Of a stretch of 64,000 bases of DNA, positions 56,875 to 64,000 are shown in pieces (position 1 is the first letter of the stretch; each line of letters begins with the position of its first letter). This DNA comes from Trinickia symbiotica. Its GTDB lineage: Bacteria > Pseudomonadota > Gammaproteobacteria > Burkholderiales > Burkholderiaceae. Below the pieces are notes generated by a model. That model saw only the letters and a program-made list of their open reading frames with translations. It was not told where the DNA came from and ran no database searches. The translations under genes and the position numbers were made by a program. The stretch is taken from the NCBI RefSeq assembly GCF_002934455.1, contig NZ_PTIR01000001.1, positions 744,001-808,000 of the forward strand, read 5' to 3'.

Positions 56875-57738
56875 ATGAACGCGCGTTCCTTTCCCCTCGG
56901 TTTCGCGCTGATATTCGCAGCCGGCGCGGTCATGGCCGTCGCCGCGCACGCGGACGTCGTCGATTCCGCTGGCGGCCGATGTGGCGGCTGCTCGCTCTCG
57001 CAGATCTTCTCGGTGAACAGTTCGTCGGCTGACTCCGCTCGATGGCAGCCCGTCGATGACGCCACGCTCGCGAGCCAGACCGGTAAGTATGCGGGCTCGG
57101 CGATGATCGACGGGATGGTGCTCAACGTGCTTTCGCAATGGCGCTTGCCGAATGGCGCGAGCGCAAGCGCGCAAGGCTCGCTCGTCGTCGATGACGCGAA
57201 CCGCGCGCTCGACGCCCGAGTCTCGACGGCGGCGCGCGTATCGGATTTTGCTCATGGCAACGGCAAGGGCGCGGGCGTCGCAGTGGGCGCGAACCCCGGC
57301 TCCAGCGCGCGAGGCGGTCAAAACGTCGCGATCAGCGGCGTCTCGCAATTGACGCAAGTGGCCGGCGACAACAACGTCGGCATCAACTCGGCCCTTATCG
57401 ACTTCAATGGGGCACAAGCGCAGCCGCTCGCCGGCAACGACGCGCCGAGCGCGAACGCGGCGAACGCAGCGGGCACGATCAAATCCGGCATCGCGTTCGG
57501 CAGCGGCGGCGTCACGCTCGCGCTGCGGACACCGACTGGCGCGGCGACACAAACGATCGCGCCCGGCAGCGCGCATGAAAGCGGAACGATCGCCCAATTC
57601 GTGCGGATCGTCGGCAATAACCAGGCTGTATCCAACCAATTGCAGCTGAGTCTGCGAACGCAACCGATGCCGGCGGCGCTCCTGCGCCAACTCGGCATGC
57701 TCGAAGCGCTGCGGAACACGGCCTACATGAGGAGATGA
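56875..57738 (+). CDS. FapE-like exported protein
   Basis: A 287-residue exported protein with signal peptide 1-27. Two Cys in CGGC (36-39) follow the cleavage site. Residues 60-74, VDDATLASQTGKYAG, share the motif of the first gene in the operon. A Gly/Asn-rich region with NNVGINSALIDFNG and FVRIVGNNQAVSNQLQLSL follows. It sits at the fapE position, 6 bases after the C39 gene. Confidence 0.68.
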   Translation: MNARSFPLGFALIFAAGAVMAVAAHADVVDSAGGRCGGCSLSQIFSVNSSSADSARWQPVDDATLASQTGKYAGSAMIDGMVLNVLSQWRLPNGASASAQGSLVVDDANRALDARVSTAARVSDFAHGNGKGAGVAVGANPGSSARGGQNVAISGVSQLTQVAGDNNVGINSALIDFNGAQAQPLAGNDAPSANAANAAGTIKSGIAFGSGGVTLALRTPTGAATQTIAPGSAHESGTIAQFVRIVGNNQAVSNQLQLSLRTQPMPAALLRQLGMLEALRNTAYMRR

Positions 57739-57885
57739 CGTAATCGAGACCTCGCCACGAGCGGGGCAATCGCGAAAACGCGGAGTCGCACCGCGCTCGC
57801 GCACGAATCGTAACAAGCAACAGAAGCGGCACGCGCAGGCAGCAAGACGGGGAAAGCGCGAGAGCCGCGAACCGGGGGAAGAACA

Positions 57886-59316
57886 ATGTCCAGCATGTCG
57901 AGCAAGGCGTCGCGGCATACGTGGCTGACGGCCGTTCCGGCCGCGGCCGCGCTGCTCGCGTGCACGCCTGCCGGACATGCGCAAACGCTCGCGAATCAGT
58001 CTGTCGAAGAACGGCTCGATACGTTGAAGCGTGTCATCGATCAGCAGCAACAGCGGATTCGCTCACTCGAGCAGCAGGTCACCGAACTCCAAATGGAACA
58101 GCGCGGACGCGGCCTCGCCGGCGCCGCGGCGAGCCCGGCCGAGGGCGAATCGGCGACGAGCGCGGCTTCGGCGTTCGCGCCCCGCCAGGACGACGCCGTT
58201 TCACCGGCGCTCGCGCAGATTACGCCGGGCGCGCCCGCGCCAGGAGGCGGCGGGCAGACCGCCACAGGCGTGCCGGCGCGCCCGCCCGTGCCTGCCTCGG
58301 CCGCCGGAACCGACGAGAGCGGTGCCGTGGGTACGTCGCAAAAGGCCGCGCAGCCCGCGCGCACCGAAGCGGAAGAGGCCGTCGCTCAGCGCGAGCACGC
58401 GCCGCTTTTCGATCGCAGACTTACGCTCGACTGGGGCATCAGCGACACCTACTACGATCGCCGCCAGTTGCAGTTGTCCGGGTTCCTCGCGCTCGACGCG
58501 ATCTTTCTCGGCAACATCAATCTCGGCGAGACGAAATCGCATCAGTTGATGACCGACCTCGACGTGCGCTATGGCCTCACCGATCGAGTAAGCATCGACG
58601 TCGACGTCCCTTACGTCTACCGATACAGCAACTTCATCGTCGGCGGCGCCGGCGGCTCGGCGGGTACGCTTTCGGACGCATCCGCCACCTCGAGCGCGCT
58701 CGGCGACGTCAACTTCGGCCTCTACTACCAGTTCGTCAAGGAAAGCGCGAGCTGGCCGGACATTGTCGGGAGCCTACGCGTGAAAGCGCCGAGCGGCACA
58801 TCGCCGTTCGGCATCAAGCTCGTGCAGCTCGATCCGAACAACACGAACCTCGTCGCGCCCAGCAAGCTGCCGACGGGCACGGGCTTCTGGAACATCACGG
58901 GCGGTCTGTCGCTCTTGAAGACGTTCGATCCGATCGTGCTGTTCGGCAGCGTCTCGTACACCTACAACGTCGCACGCTCGTTCTCCGACATTTCGTCCGT
59001 CGTCGGCCAGACGCAGCCCGCCAAGGTCAAGCTCGGCGACATCGTGCAATGGGGCGCGGGTGCCGCGCTCGCCTTCTCCGAAAAGGATTCGGCAAGCATC
59101 TCCTACACGATGGCGATCGAGCCGAAGAGCAAGACGCAGGCGCCGGGGCAAGACTGGCAAAGCGTGCCGGGCAGCGAAACGATGGCCGCGACACTGAATT
59201 TCGGTTTGAACCATGTGGTGAACAAGCACCTGACGATCAACGGGTCGGTCTCGGTCGGGCTCACACCCGACGCGCCCAACTTCGTCGTCGGCGTGCGGTT
59301 CCCTTACACCTTCTAG
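57886..59316 (+). CDS. FapF-like outer membrane secretion porin
   Basis: A 476-residue outer membrane protein. Signal peptide about 1-32; residues 38-75 form a coiled coil (LDTLKRVIDQQQQRIRSLEQ), then an Ala/Pro-rich linker, then a beta-barrel of about 330 residues (LDWGISDTYYDRRQLQLSG ... ) ending VGVRFPYTF with the terminal Phe of OMP proteins. A trimeric barrel gated by an N-terminal coiled coil is the FapF plan. GGGGGAAG lies before ATG 57886. Gene order and architecture support secretion of the FapB/C-like proteins. Confidence 0.82.
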   Translation: MSSMSSKASRHTWLTAVPAAAALLACTPAGHAQTLANQSVEERLDTLKRVIDQQQQRIRSLEQQVTELQMEQRGRGLAGAAASPAEGESATSAASAFAPRQDDAVSPALAQITPGAPAPGGGGQTATGVPARPPVPASAAGTDESGAVGTSQKAAQPARTEAEEAVAQREHAPLFDRRLTLDWGISDTYYDRRQLQLSGFLALDAIFLGNINLGETKSHQLMTDLDVRYGLTDRVSIDVDVPYVYRYSNFIVGGAGGSAGTLSDASATSSALGDVNFGLYYQFVKESASWPDIVGSLRVKAPSGTSPFGIKLVQLDPNNTNLVAPSKLPTGTGFWNITGGLSLLKTFDPIVLFGSVSYTYNVARSFSDISSVVGQTQPAKVKLGDIVQWGAGAALAFSEKDSASISYTMAIEPKSKTQAPGQDWQSVPGSETMAATLNFGLNHVVNKHLTINGSVSVGLTPDAPNFVVGVRFPYTF

Positions 59317-59417
59317 GGGCAGACATTGTGCGTGAACCCCCTCATCTCCCCCCCGTTGCGCCGTCCGCCGCCGGCACGCCGTTGCCGCCGGCCACGGACG
59401 CGAAGGAAAGCGTCGTT

Positions 59418-60854
59418 ATGAACGTCACTCACGAAAGGGCGCTCCTCTATGTGGCGCGCGCCGCCGACGAAGCGCTCGTCGAGCACTTGACGAGCCGCGG
59501 CTGGAAGGTATCGATCGCGCACTCGCCGAGCGAAGCCGTTCGGCTCACGAAACCCGATCTGCCGAGCGCGGGTCTCATCGACATCACGCGCTTCACCTTG
59601 CGCGAGCTGTCCACGCTCGAGACGAGCCTGCGCCAGCAGCAGATCGGCTGGATCGCGCTCGCCAATCCCGAACGGCTCGTCGAGCCCGACATCCGCCGGC
59701 TGATTCGCAACTACTGCTTCGACTATGTGAAGCTCCCCGTCGCGCACCCGACCGTCGACTATTTGCTCAGTCATGCCTATGGGATGGTGACGCTTTGCGA
59801 CCTCGACATGGTGGCAGGCGTGGCCGCGGCGGGCGACGACGAGATGGTCGGCACGTGCGAACCGATGCAGCAGCTCTTCCGCACGATCCGAAAGGTCGCG
59901 AACACGGACGCCGCGGTGTTCATCTCGGGCGAGTCGGGCACGGGCAAGGAGCTCACGGCGCTCGCTATCCACGAGCGCTCGCCGCGCCGCAAGGAGCCGT
60001 TCATCGCGATCAACTGCGGCGCGATCCCGCACCACCTTCTGCAGTCCGAACTGTTCGGCTACGAGCGCGGCGCGTTCACGGGCGCGCATCAACGCAAGAT
60101 CGGGCGCGTCGAAGCCGCGCACGGCGGCACGCTCTTTCTCGACGAGATCGGCGATCTGCCGCTCGAGAGCCAGGCGAGCCTGCTGCGGTTCCTGCAGGAA
60201 GGCCGCATCGAGCGGCTCGGCGGACGCGAATCAATCGCGGTCGACGTGCGCGTCATCTCGGCCACGCACGTCGACCTCGTCGGGGCGATGCGCGACGGAC
60301 GTTTTCGGGCGGACCTCTTTCATCGGCTCTGCGTGCTGCGCATCGACGAGCCGCCGCTGCGCGCGCGCGGCAAGGACATCGAGATACTCGCCCATCACAT
60401 CCTGCACAAGTTCAAGACCGACAGTTCGCGCAAGATTCGCGGCTTCGCGCCGTCGGCGATCGAGGCGATGTACAGCTATGGCTGGCCCGGCAACGTGCGC
60501 GAGATGATCAATCGCGTGCGGCGCGCGATCGTGATGGCGGAGAGCAAGCTGATCACGGCCGAGGACCTCGATCTTGCGCAGTTCACCGCGCAAGAATCGA
60601 TGACGCTTGCACAGGCGCGCGACACCGCCGAGAAACGCGCGATCGAGTCCGCGCTGCTGCGCCATCGGCATCGGCTCAACGAAGCCGCGACCGATCTCGG
60701 GATTTCACGTGTGACGCTTTACAGGCTGATGGCTGCGCACGGCCTGCGCGAGGCCGGTACGCCGGAGCACGACAAAGCCGACGGTTCGCCGCTGCCGTCC
60801 CGGCTCCCCGAGCGGCCGGGCAGGCCGCCGAACGGCGATGCGTGCCAGAAGTGA
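59418..60854 (+). CDS. Sigma-54 activator with VpsR-like receiver domain (2)
   Basis: A 478-residue paralogue of the activator at 51.5-52.9 kb. Receiver-like residues 8-130 (SAGLIDITRF with Asp55, CFDYVKLPVAHP), Walker A GESGTGKE (171-178), GAFTGA (218-223), [18 protein letters not shown], and a Fis HTH ([12 protein letters not shown]). The AAA+ parts of the two are nearly the same, the receivers less so. GAAGGA precedes ATG 59418; an in-frame GTG upstream (59329) is possible. It could share or compete for the same enhancer. Confidence 0.9.
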   Translation: MNVTHERALLYVARAADEALVEHLTSRGWKVSIAHSPSEAVRLTKPDLPSAGLIDITRFTLRELSTLETSLRQQQIGWIALANPERLVEPDIRRLIRNYCFDYVKLPVAHPTVDYLLSHAYGMVTLCDLDMVAGVAAAGDDEMVGTCEPMQQLFRTIRKVANTDAAVFISGESGTGKELTALAIHERSPRRKEPFIAINCGAIPHHLLQSELFGYERGAFTGAHQRKIGRVEAAHGGTLFLDEIGDLPLESQASLLRFLQEGRIERLGGRESIAVDVRVISATHVDLVGAMRDGRFRADLFHRLCVLRIDEPPLRARGKDIEILAHHILHKFKTDSSRKIRGFAPSAIEAMYSYGWPGNVREMINRVRRAIVMAESKLITAEDLDLAQFTAQESMTLAQARDTAEKRAIESALLRHRHRLNEAATDLGISRVTLYRLMAAHGLREAGTPEHDKADGSPLPSRLPERPGRPPNGDACQK

Positions 60855-60926
60855 GCGAACGTCGAGGGCGCCGCCTGTCGCGTACAATCGGCGCCAATCC
60901 CGCTTTGCTCTCTTGACGATTTTTCG

Positions 60927-61433
60927 ATGACGACGTTGACACTGATCGTCGCGCGCGCCCGCAACGGCGTGATCGGCCGCGACAATCGCCTGCCCTGGCA
61001 CTTGCCCGAAGACCTCGCCTTTTTCAAGCGCACGACGATGGGTGCGCCGATCGTCATGGGCCGCAAGACGCACGAGTCGATCGGCCGGCCGTTGCCGGGA
61101 CGACGCAACATTGTCGTGACGCGCGACGCTTCGCGCCGCTTCGAAGGCTGCGAGACCGTGACGAGCATCCGCGACGCGCTAGAGCTTGCCGCCTCGGGCG
61201 GCGCCGCCGAGGCCTTTCTGATCGGCGGCACGGAGCTTTACCAACAAGGCATCGCATTCGCCGACAAGCTCATCGTCACGGAAATCGCAGCCGACTTCGA
61301 AGGCGACGCGACGTTCCCAGCACCCGATCGCGCCCAATGGCGGGAAATTTCGCGCGAATCGCACCGCAAGGAAGGAGCGGACGGCTTTGATTACGCGCGC
61401 GTCGTCTATCGTCGCATCGCGCCTCCCGGTTAG
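60927..61433 (+). CDS. folA: Dihydrofolate reductase
   Basis: A 168-residue [35 protein letters not shown] (W and D in the folate site), [25 protein letters not shown], and [13 protein letters not shown]. It regenerates THF used by ThyA. It follows the second sigma-54 activator; a TACAAT near 60890 may be its -10 element. No Shine-Dalgarno was seen. Confidence 0.97.
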   Translation: MTTLTLIVARARNGVIGRDNRLPWHLPEDLAFFKRTTMGAPIVMGRKTHESIGRPLPGRRNIVVTRDASRRFEGCETVTSIRDALELAASGGAAEAFLIGGTELYQQGIAFADKLIVTEIAADFEGDATFPAPDRAQWREISRESHRKEGADGFDYARVVYRRIAPPG

Positions 61434-61484
61434 GACGCGACGCGGCGGTTCCTGCCGGCTTGCGGCGGTTCGGCATCCGCCATA

Positions 61485-61509
61485 GAATGCGAATCATTCT
61501 CATTCGCAT
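61485..61509 (+). promoter_or_regulatory. Fur box upstream of the PepSY gene
   Basis: A perfect inverted repeat ATGCGAAT (61487-61494), 7-base spacer, ATTCGCAT (61502-61509), with GAATCATTCTCATTC between and around, the GATAAT-like Fur hexamers of proteobacterial iron-regulated promoters. It is 105 bases before the PepSY start. Confidence 0.8.
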
Positions 61510-61613
61510 GAGGCTCGATTCGTGCCGAGCAGGTTCTTCTTTTTCGCCTCCGCATCAGCGGCTTCGCTCGAGAACCGCGGTGACTTTGACTTCAGCGGAA
61601 CGAGCCGCCTCGC

Positions 61614-62840
61614 ATGAGGCCGCTTCTCGTCCGGCTGCACCGATGGTTCGGCATTGCGACGGCCTCGTTCCTCATCGTGGCGGGACTGAGCGGCGCGGTC
61701 ATCGCGTGGTATCAAGAACTTGATGCGGCGCTCAATCCCGCCTTCTTCCGTTCCGTCACGCCCGGTAGGCCCCAGCCGCCGCTAGCGCTTGCGGATCGAC
61801 TCGAAGCAGCCGACCCGCGCATTGCGATCACTTACCTTCCGCTCCACGTTGAAGTCGGCCATACGCTCATCGTCGGCGTCGCGGGCCGAACGAATCCCGC
61901 AACGGGCAAGCCGTACGAGCTCGGATTCAATCAGGTTGCGCTCGATCCGGTGACGGGCGCCATCCAAGGCAGGCGTGCGTGGGGAGCGCCTTCGCTCTCG
62001 CGATTGAATCTGCTGCCGTTCGTCTACAAGCTGCACTACACGCTTTTCCTGCCACTGCGCGGCGGCCTCGATATGGGCAGATGGCTGATGGGGATCGTTG
62101 GCATTGTCTGGACGATCGACTGCATCGTCGCGATCATGATCGCGTTCCCGAGCGCAAAGACATGGCGCAAGTCGTTCGCATTCCGCATGAAGCGCGGCGG
62201 CTACGCGCTCGTGTTCGACCTGCACCGCTCGGGAGGGGTCTGGCTCTGGGCCGTGCTGTCGATCGTCGCCGTCACCTCGGTCTCGATGAATCTCGCCGAT
62301 CCCGTCGTGCGGCCGATCGTCTCGCGATTGTCGCCGCTCGAGCCGGCGCCGTTCACGTCGAGCGCACTACGCCAGCCTGTGTTGGCGCACGAGCCCGTGT
62401 TGAGCCGCGAGCAAATCATCGAGATTGCCGAGGCGGCGGCACGACGCGAGCACATCCCGCATACGCCTGGCGCGCTACGCTACGCGCCAGGACTCGCCGC
62501 GTACGGCGTGCGCTACTTCGATGCAAGCAGTCACCGCAACGAGGCGGGGCTCGGCGATGCGTGGCTCTATTGGGACGCCCGAACGGGCGCCCCGGCGGGC
62601 CGGCAGATTCCCGGCCGAGGCTCAGCCGGCGATCTGTTCATGCAAGCTCAGTTTCCGCTGCATTCCGGCCGCATCGCGGGCCTTGCCGGGCGCGTCGTGG
62701 TGAGCATGACTGGACTGGCCGTAGCCGTTCTGAGCGTGACAGGTCTCGCCATCTGGCTGAGGAAAGCGCGGGCGCGCCGATTGGCGGCCGCGGCGGCGGC
62801 ACGACGTCCGGCTCGTGAACACGAGCGCACGCCCGTATAA
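61614..62840 (+). CDS. PepSY-associated TM protein (probable siderophore-iron reductase)
   Basis: A 408-residue inner-membrane protein of the PepSY_TM family with four TM helices (FGIATASFLIVAGLSGAVIAW, WLMGIVGIVWTIDCIVAIM, WLWAVLSIVAVTSVSMNL, and GRVVVSMTGLAVAVLSVTGLAIWL) and periplasmic PepSY-like loops. His in LVRLHRWFG, LHRSGGVW and LPFVYKLHYTLFL are typical haem-ligand positions. Relatives reduce Fe(III)-siderophores. A Fur box lies upstream, so iron starvation probably induces it. Confidence 0.88.
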   Translation: MRPLLVRLHRWFGIATASFLIVAGLSGAVIAWYQELDAALNPAFFRSVTPGRPQPPLALADRLEAADPRIAITYLPLHVEVGHTLIVGVAGRTNPATGKPYELGFNQVALDPVTGAIQGRRAWGAPSLSRLNLLPFVYKLHYTLFLPLRGGLDMGRWLMGIVGIVWTIDCIVAIMIAFPSAKTWRKSFAFRMKRGGYALVFDLHRSGGVWLWAVLSIVAVTSVSMNLADPVVRPIVSRLSPLEPAPFTSSALRQPVLAHEPVLSREQIIEIAEAAARREHIPHTPGALRYAPGLAAYGVRYFDASSHRNEAGLGDAWLYWDARTGAPAGRQIPGRGSAGDLFMQAQFPLHSGRIAGLAGRVVVSMTGLAVAVLSVTGLAIWLRKARARRLAAAAAARRPAREHERTPV

Positions 62841-62855
62841 GGTTCCCGGCGACGC

Positions 62856-64000
62856 CTACTGACCCGCCACCGTCATCCGCTCGATCAGCACCGACCCGGT
62901 CTGCTTGGTGCCGCGCACGATGGTATCGGCGCCGATCGCGACGATGTTGCGGAACATCTCCTGCAGCGTGCTCGCGACAGTGATCTCCTCGACGGCATGC
63001 TGAATCTTGCCGTTCTCGACCCAGAATCCCGATGCGCCGCGCGAATAGTCGCCCGTCACATAGTTGACGCCCTGGCCCATCAGCTCGGTCAGCAGGAGCC
63101 CCGTATCGAGCTTTCTGAGCATGGCCTCGAAATCGTCGTCCTCGCTCGTTTGCGAGCTTCTGAGCGAAAGGTTGTGGGAGCCGCCCGCGTTGCCCGTCGT
63201 CTGCATGCCGAGCTTGCGCGCCGAGTAAGTCGACAGGAAATAGCCCTCGACGACGCCGTCCTTCACGACCGGACGCCGTTTCGTGCGCACGCCCTCCTCG
63301 TCGAACGGCGCGCTGCCCATCGCGCGCGGCACGTGGGGGTCTTCGACGATCTGCACGTGCGGCGCGAAGACGCGCTTGCCGAGACTGTCGACGAGAAACG
63401 TCGTCTTGCGATAGAGCGCGCCGCCGCTCGTCGCCTGCACGAACGCCCCGAGCAGGCCGGCGGCCAGCGGCGCCTCGAACAGCACCGGCACCTTGCGCGT
63501 ATCGAGTCGCCGCGCGCTGAGCCGCGCGAGCGCCCGCTCGGCCGCGTAACGCCCGATCGCCTCGGGATCGGCCAACTCATCCGCGCTGCGCTTCGACGAA
63601 TACCAGTCGTCGCGCTGCATGTTGCGTCCGCTGCCGGCGATCGGCGCGCACGAGATGTAGTGACGAGAGTACGGATAGCCGGAGAGAAAGCCGCGCGTCG
63701 TCGCGAGCACGAACTGCGAGTGCTGCGCCGAGACGCTCGCCCCTTCCGAGTTCTTGATTTGCGCGTCCGTCGCGAACGCGGCATCTTCGGCGCGGCGCGC
63801 GATCTCGACCGCGTCTTCCGCCGTGAGATGCCACGGATGGTAAAGGTCCAGGTCGCGGGGCGCCGTTTCGAGCAGCTCCGCCTCGGCCAGCCCCGCGCAG
63901 TTGTCCTCGGCCGTGAAGCGCGCGATGTTGTAGGCCGCCGCGACCGTGTCGCGCAGCGCCTCCTTCGAAAAATCCGAGGTGCTCGCGTTGCCGCGCTTTG
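62856..64000 (-). CDS. pmbA: TldE/PmbA-family metallopeptidase, 5' end beyond window
   Basis: Partial; the C-terminal part of PmbA, partner of TldD in processing microcins and proteins. 381 codons are visible. Recognisable parts are VLFEAPLAAGLLGAFVQATSGG, PRAMGSAPFDEEGVRTKRRPVVKDGVVEGY, GNAGGSHNL and a C-terminal GDYSRGASGFWVENGKIQHAVEEIT. The frame continues to base 64000. It is convergent with the PepSY gene. Confidence 0.96.
   Translation of the reverse strand, partial: KRGNASTSDFSKEALRDTVAAAYNIARFTAEDNCAGLAEAELLETAPRDLDLYHPWHLTAEDAVEIARRAEDAAFATDAQIKNSEGASVSAQHSQFVLATTRGFLSGYPYSRHYISCAPIAGSGRNMQRDDWYSSKRSADELADPEAIGRYAAERALARLSARRLDTRKVPVLFEAPLAAGLLGAFVQATSGGALYRKTTFLVDSLGKRVFAPHVQIVEDPHVPRAMGSAPFDEEGVRTKRRPVVKDGVVEGYFLSTYSARKLGMQTTGNAGGSHNLSLRSSQTSEDDDFEAMLRKLDTGLLLTELMGQGVNYVTGDYSRGASGFWVENGKIQHAVEEITVASTLQEMFRNIVAIGADTIVRGTKQTGSVLIERMTVAGQ

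Noticed and set aside
55471-58050. An 859-codon frame on the minus strand across the amyloid-like genes
   Set aside because: Antisense to four consistent genes with signal peptides and proper ribosome sites; composition is Arg/Asp-rich as expected for a shadow frame.
57921-59417. Extension of the second sigma-54 activator to nearly 1000 residues upstream
   Set aside because: The extra part is the wrong frame of the FapF-like gene; ATG 59418 has a ribosome site and aligns with its paralogue.

Overview
This is a 64 kb chromosomal stretch of a high-GC betaproteobacterium of the Burkholderiaceae (Burkholderia, Paraburkholderia or Trinickia-like; the genus cannot be fixed from the sequence alone). 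The evidence is the core gene order rpoE-rseA-rseB-mucD-lepA, the yceD-rpmF-plsX-fabHDG-acpP-fabF cluster next to maf and rluC/rne, and Burkholderia-type forms of pncB, moaA, thyA, folA and pmbA. I see no IS element, prophage, rRNA or CRISPR array. lepA is cut by the left edge and pmbA by the right edge.

Layout. 1-6.5 kb, minus strand: the sigma-E envelope stress operon (rpoE, anti-sigma rseA, rseB, periplasmic protease mucD), then a glutaredoxin-like protein and lepA. 6.5-13.5 kb, minus: the type II fatty acid synthesis cluster with L32 and YceD. 13.7-18.4 kb: maf and a tetrapyrrole-methylase-fold methyltransferase on plus, facing an S49 peptidase, Rieske, HAD and rluC operon on minus. 18.4-22.4 kb: rne with a long leader and its terminator. 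22.5-26.7 kb: moaA, mobA, moeA, a small membrane protein and a GNAT acetyltransferase. 26.7-32.6 kb, minus: rmuC, a hydroxyacid dehydrogenase, an NhaD-type antiporter, a LutC-like protein and pncB. 32.9-43.6 kb: ferredoxin, two identical tRNA-Asn genes, an AraC regulator with azlCD, an S4 protein, a MATE pump, a PLD-type lipoprotein, fumC, a thioesterase, a 46-residue lipoprotein that looks like a porin fragment, and an ArsR regulator. 43.8-46.2 kb: a large FecR/DUF6600 exported protein.

Two accessory regions stand out. First (46.4-50.1 kb), a translationally coupled pair: a P-loop NTPase and a 774-residue protein made of an N-terminal domain plus thirteen nearly identical 41-residue TPR-like units. 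Base composition of the NTPase gene is visibly lower in GC than its surroundings. This looks like an acquired conflict (anti-phage-type) or signalling module. Second (51.5-60.9 kb), between thyA and folA, a secretion/assembly locus whose gene order matches the Pseudomonas Fap functional amyloid operon: two small exported proteins, FapB-like and FapC-like repeat proteins, a C39-family peptidase (FapD), FapE-like, and a FapF-like outer membrane porin with a coiled-coil N-terminus. It is bracketed by two paralogous sigma-54 activators with VpsR-like N-terminal domains. A good -24/-12 element and a perfect 7-4-7 inverted repeat precede the first gene, so the likely logic is second-messenger or receiver-type control of sigma-54 transcription of a biofilm amyloid.

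The right end holds folA, a Fur-box-preceded PepSY membrane protein (probable siderophore-iron reductase) and pmbA. Function names rest on motifs read by eye; no database search was run.
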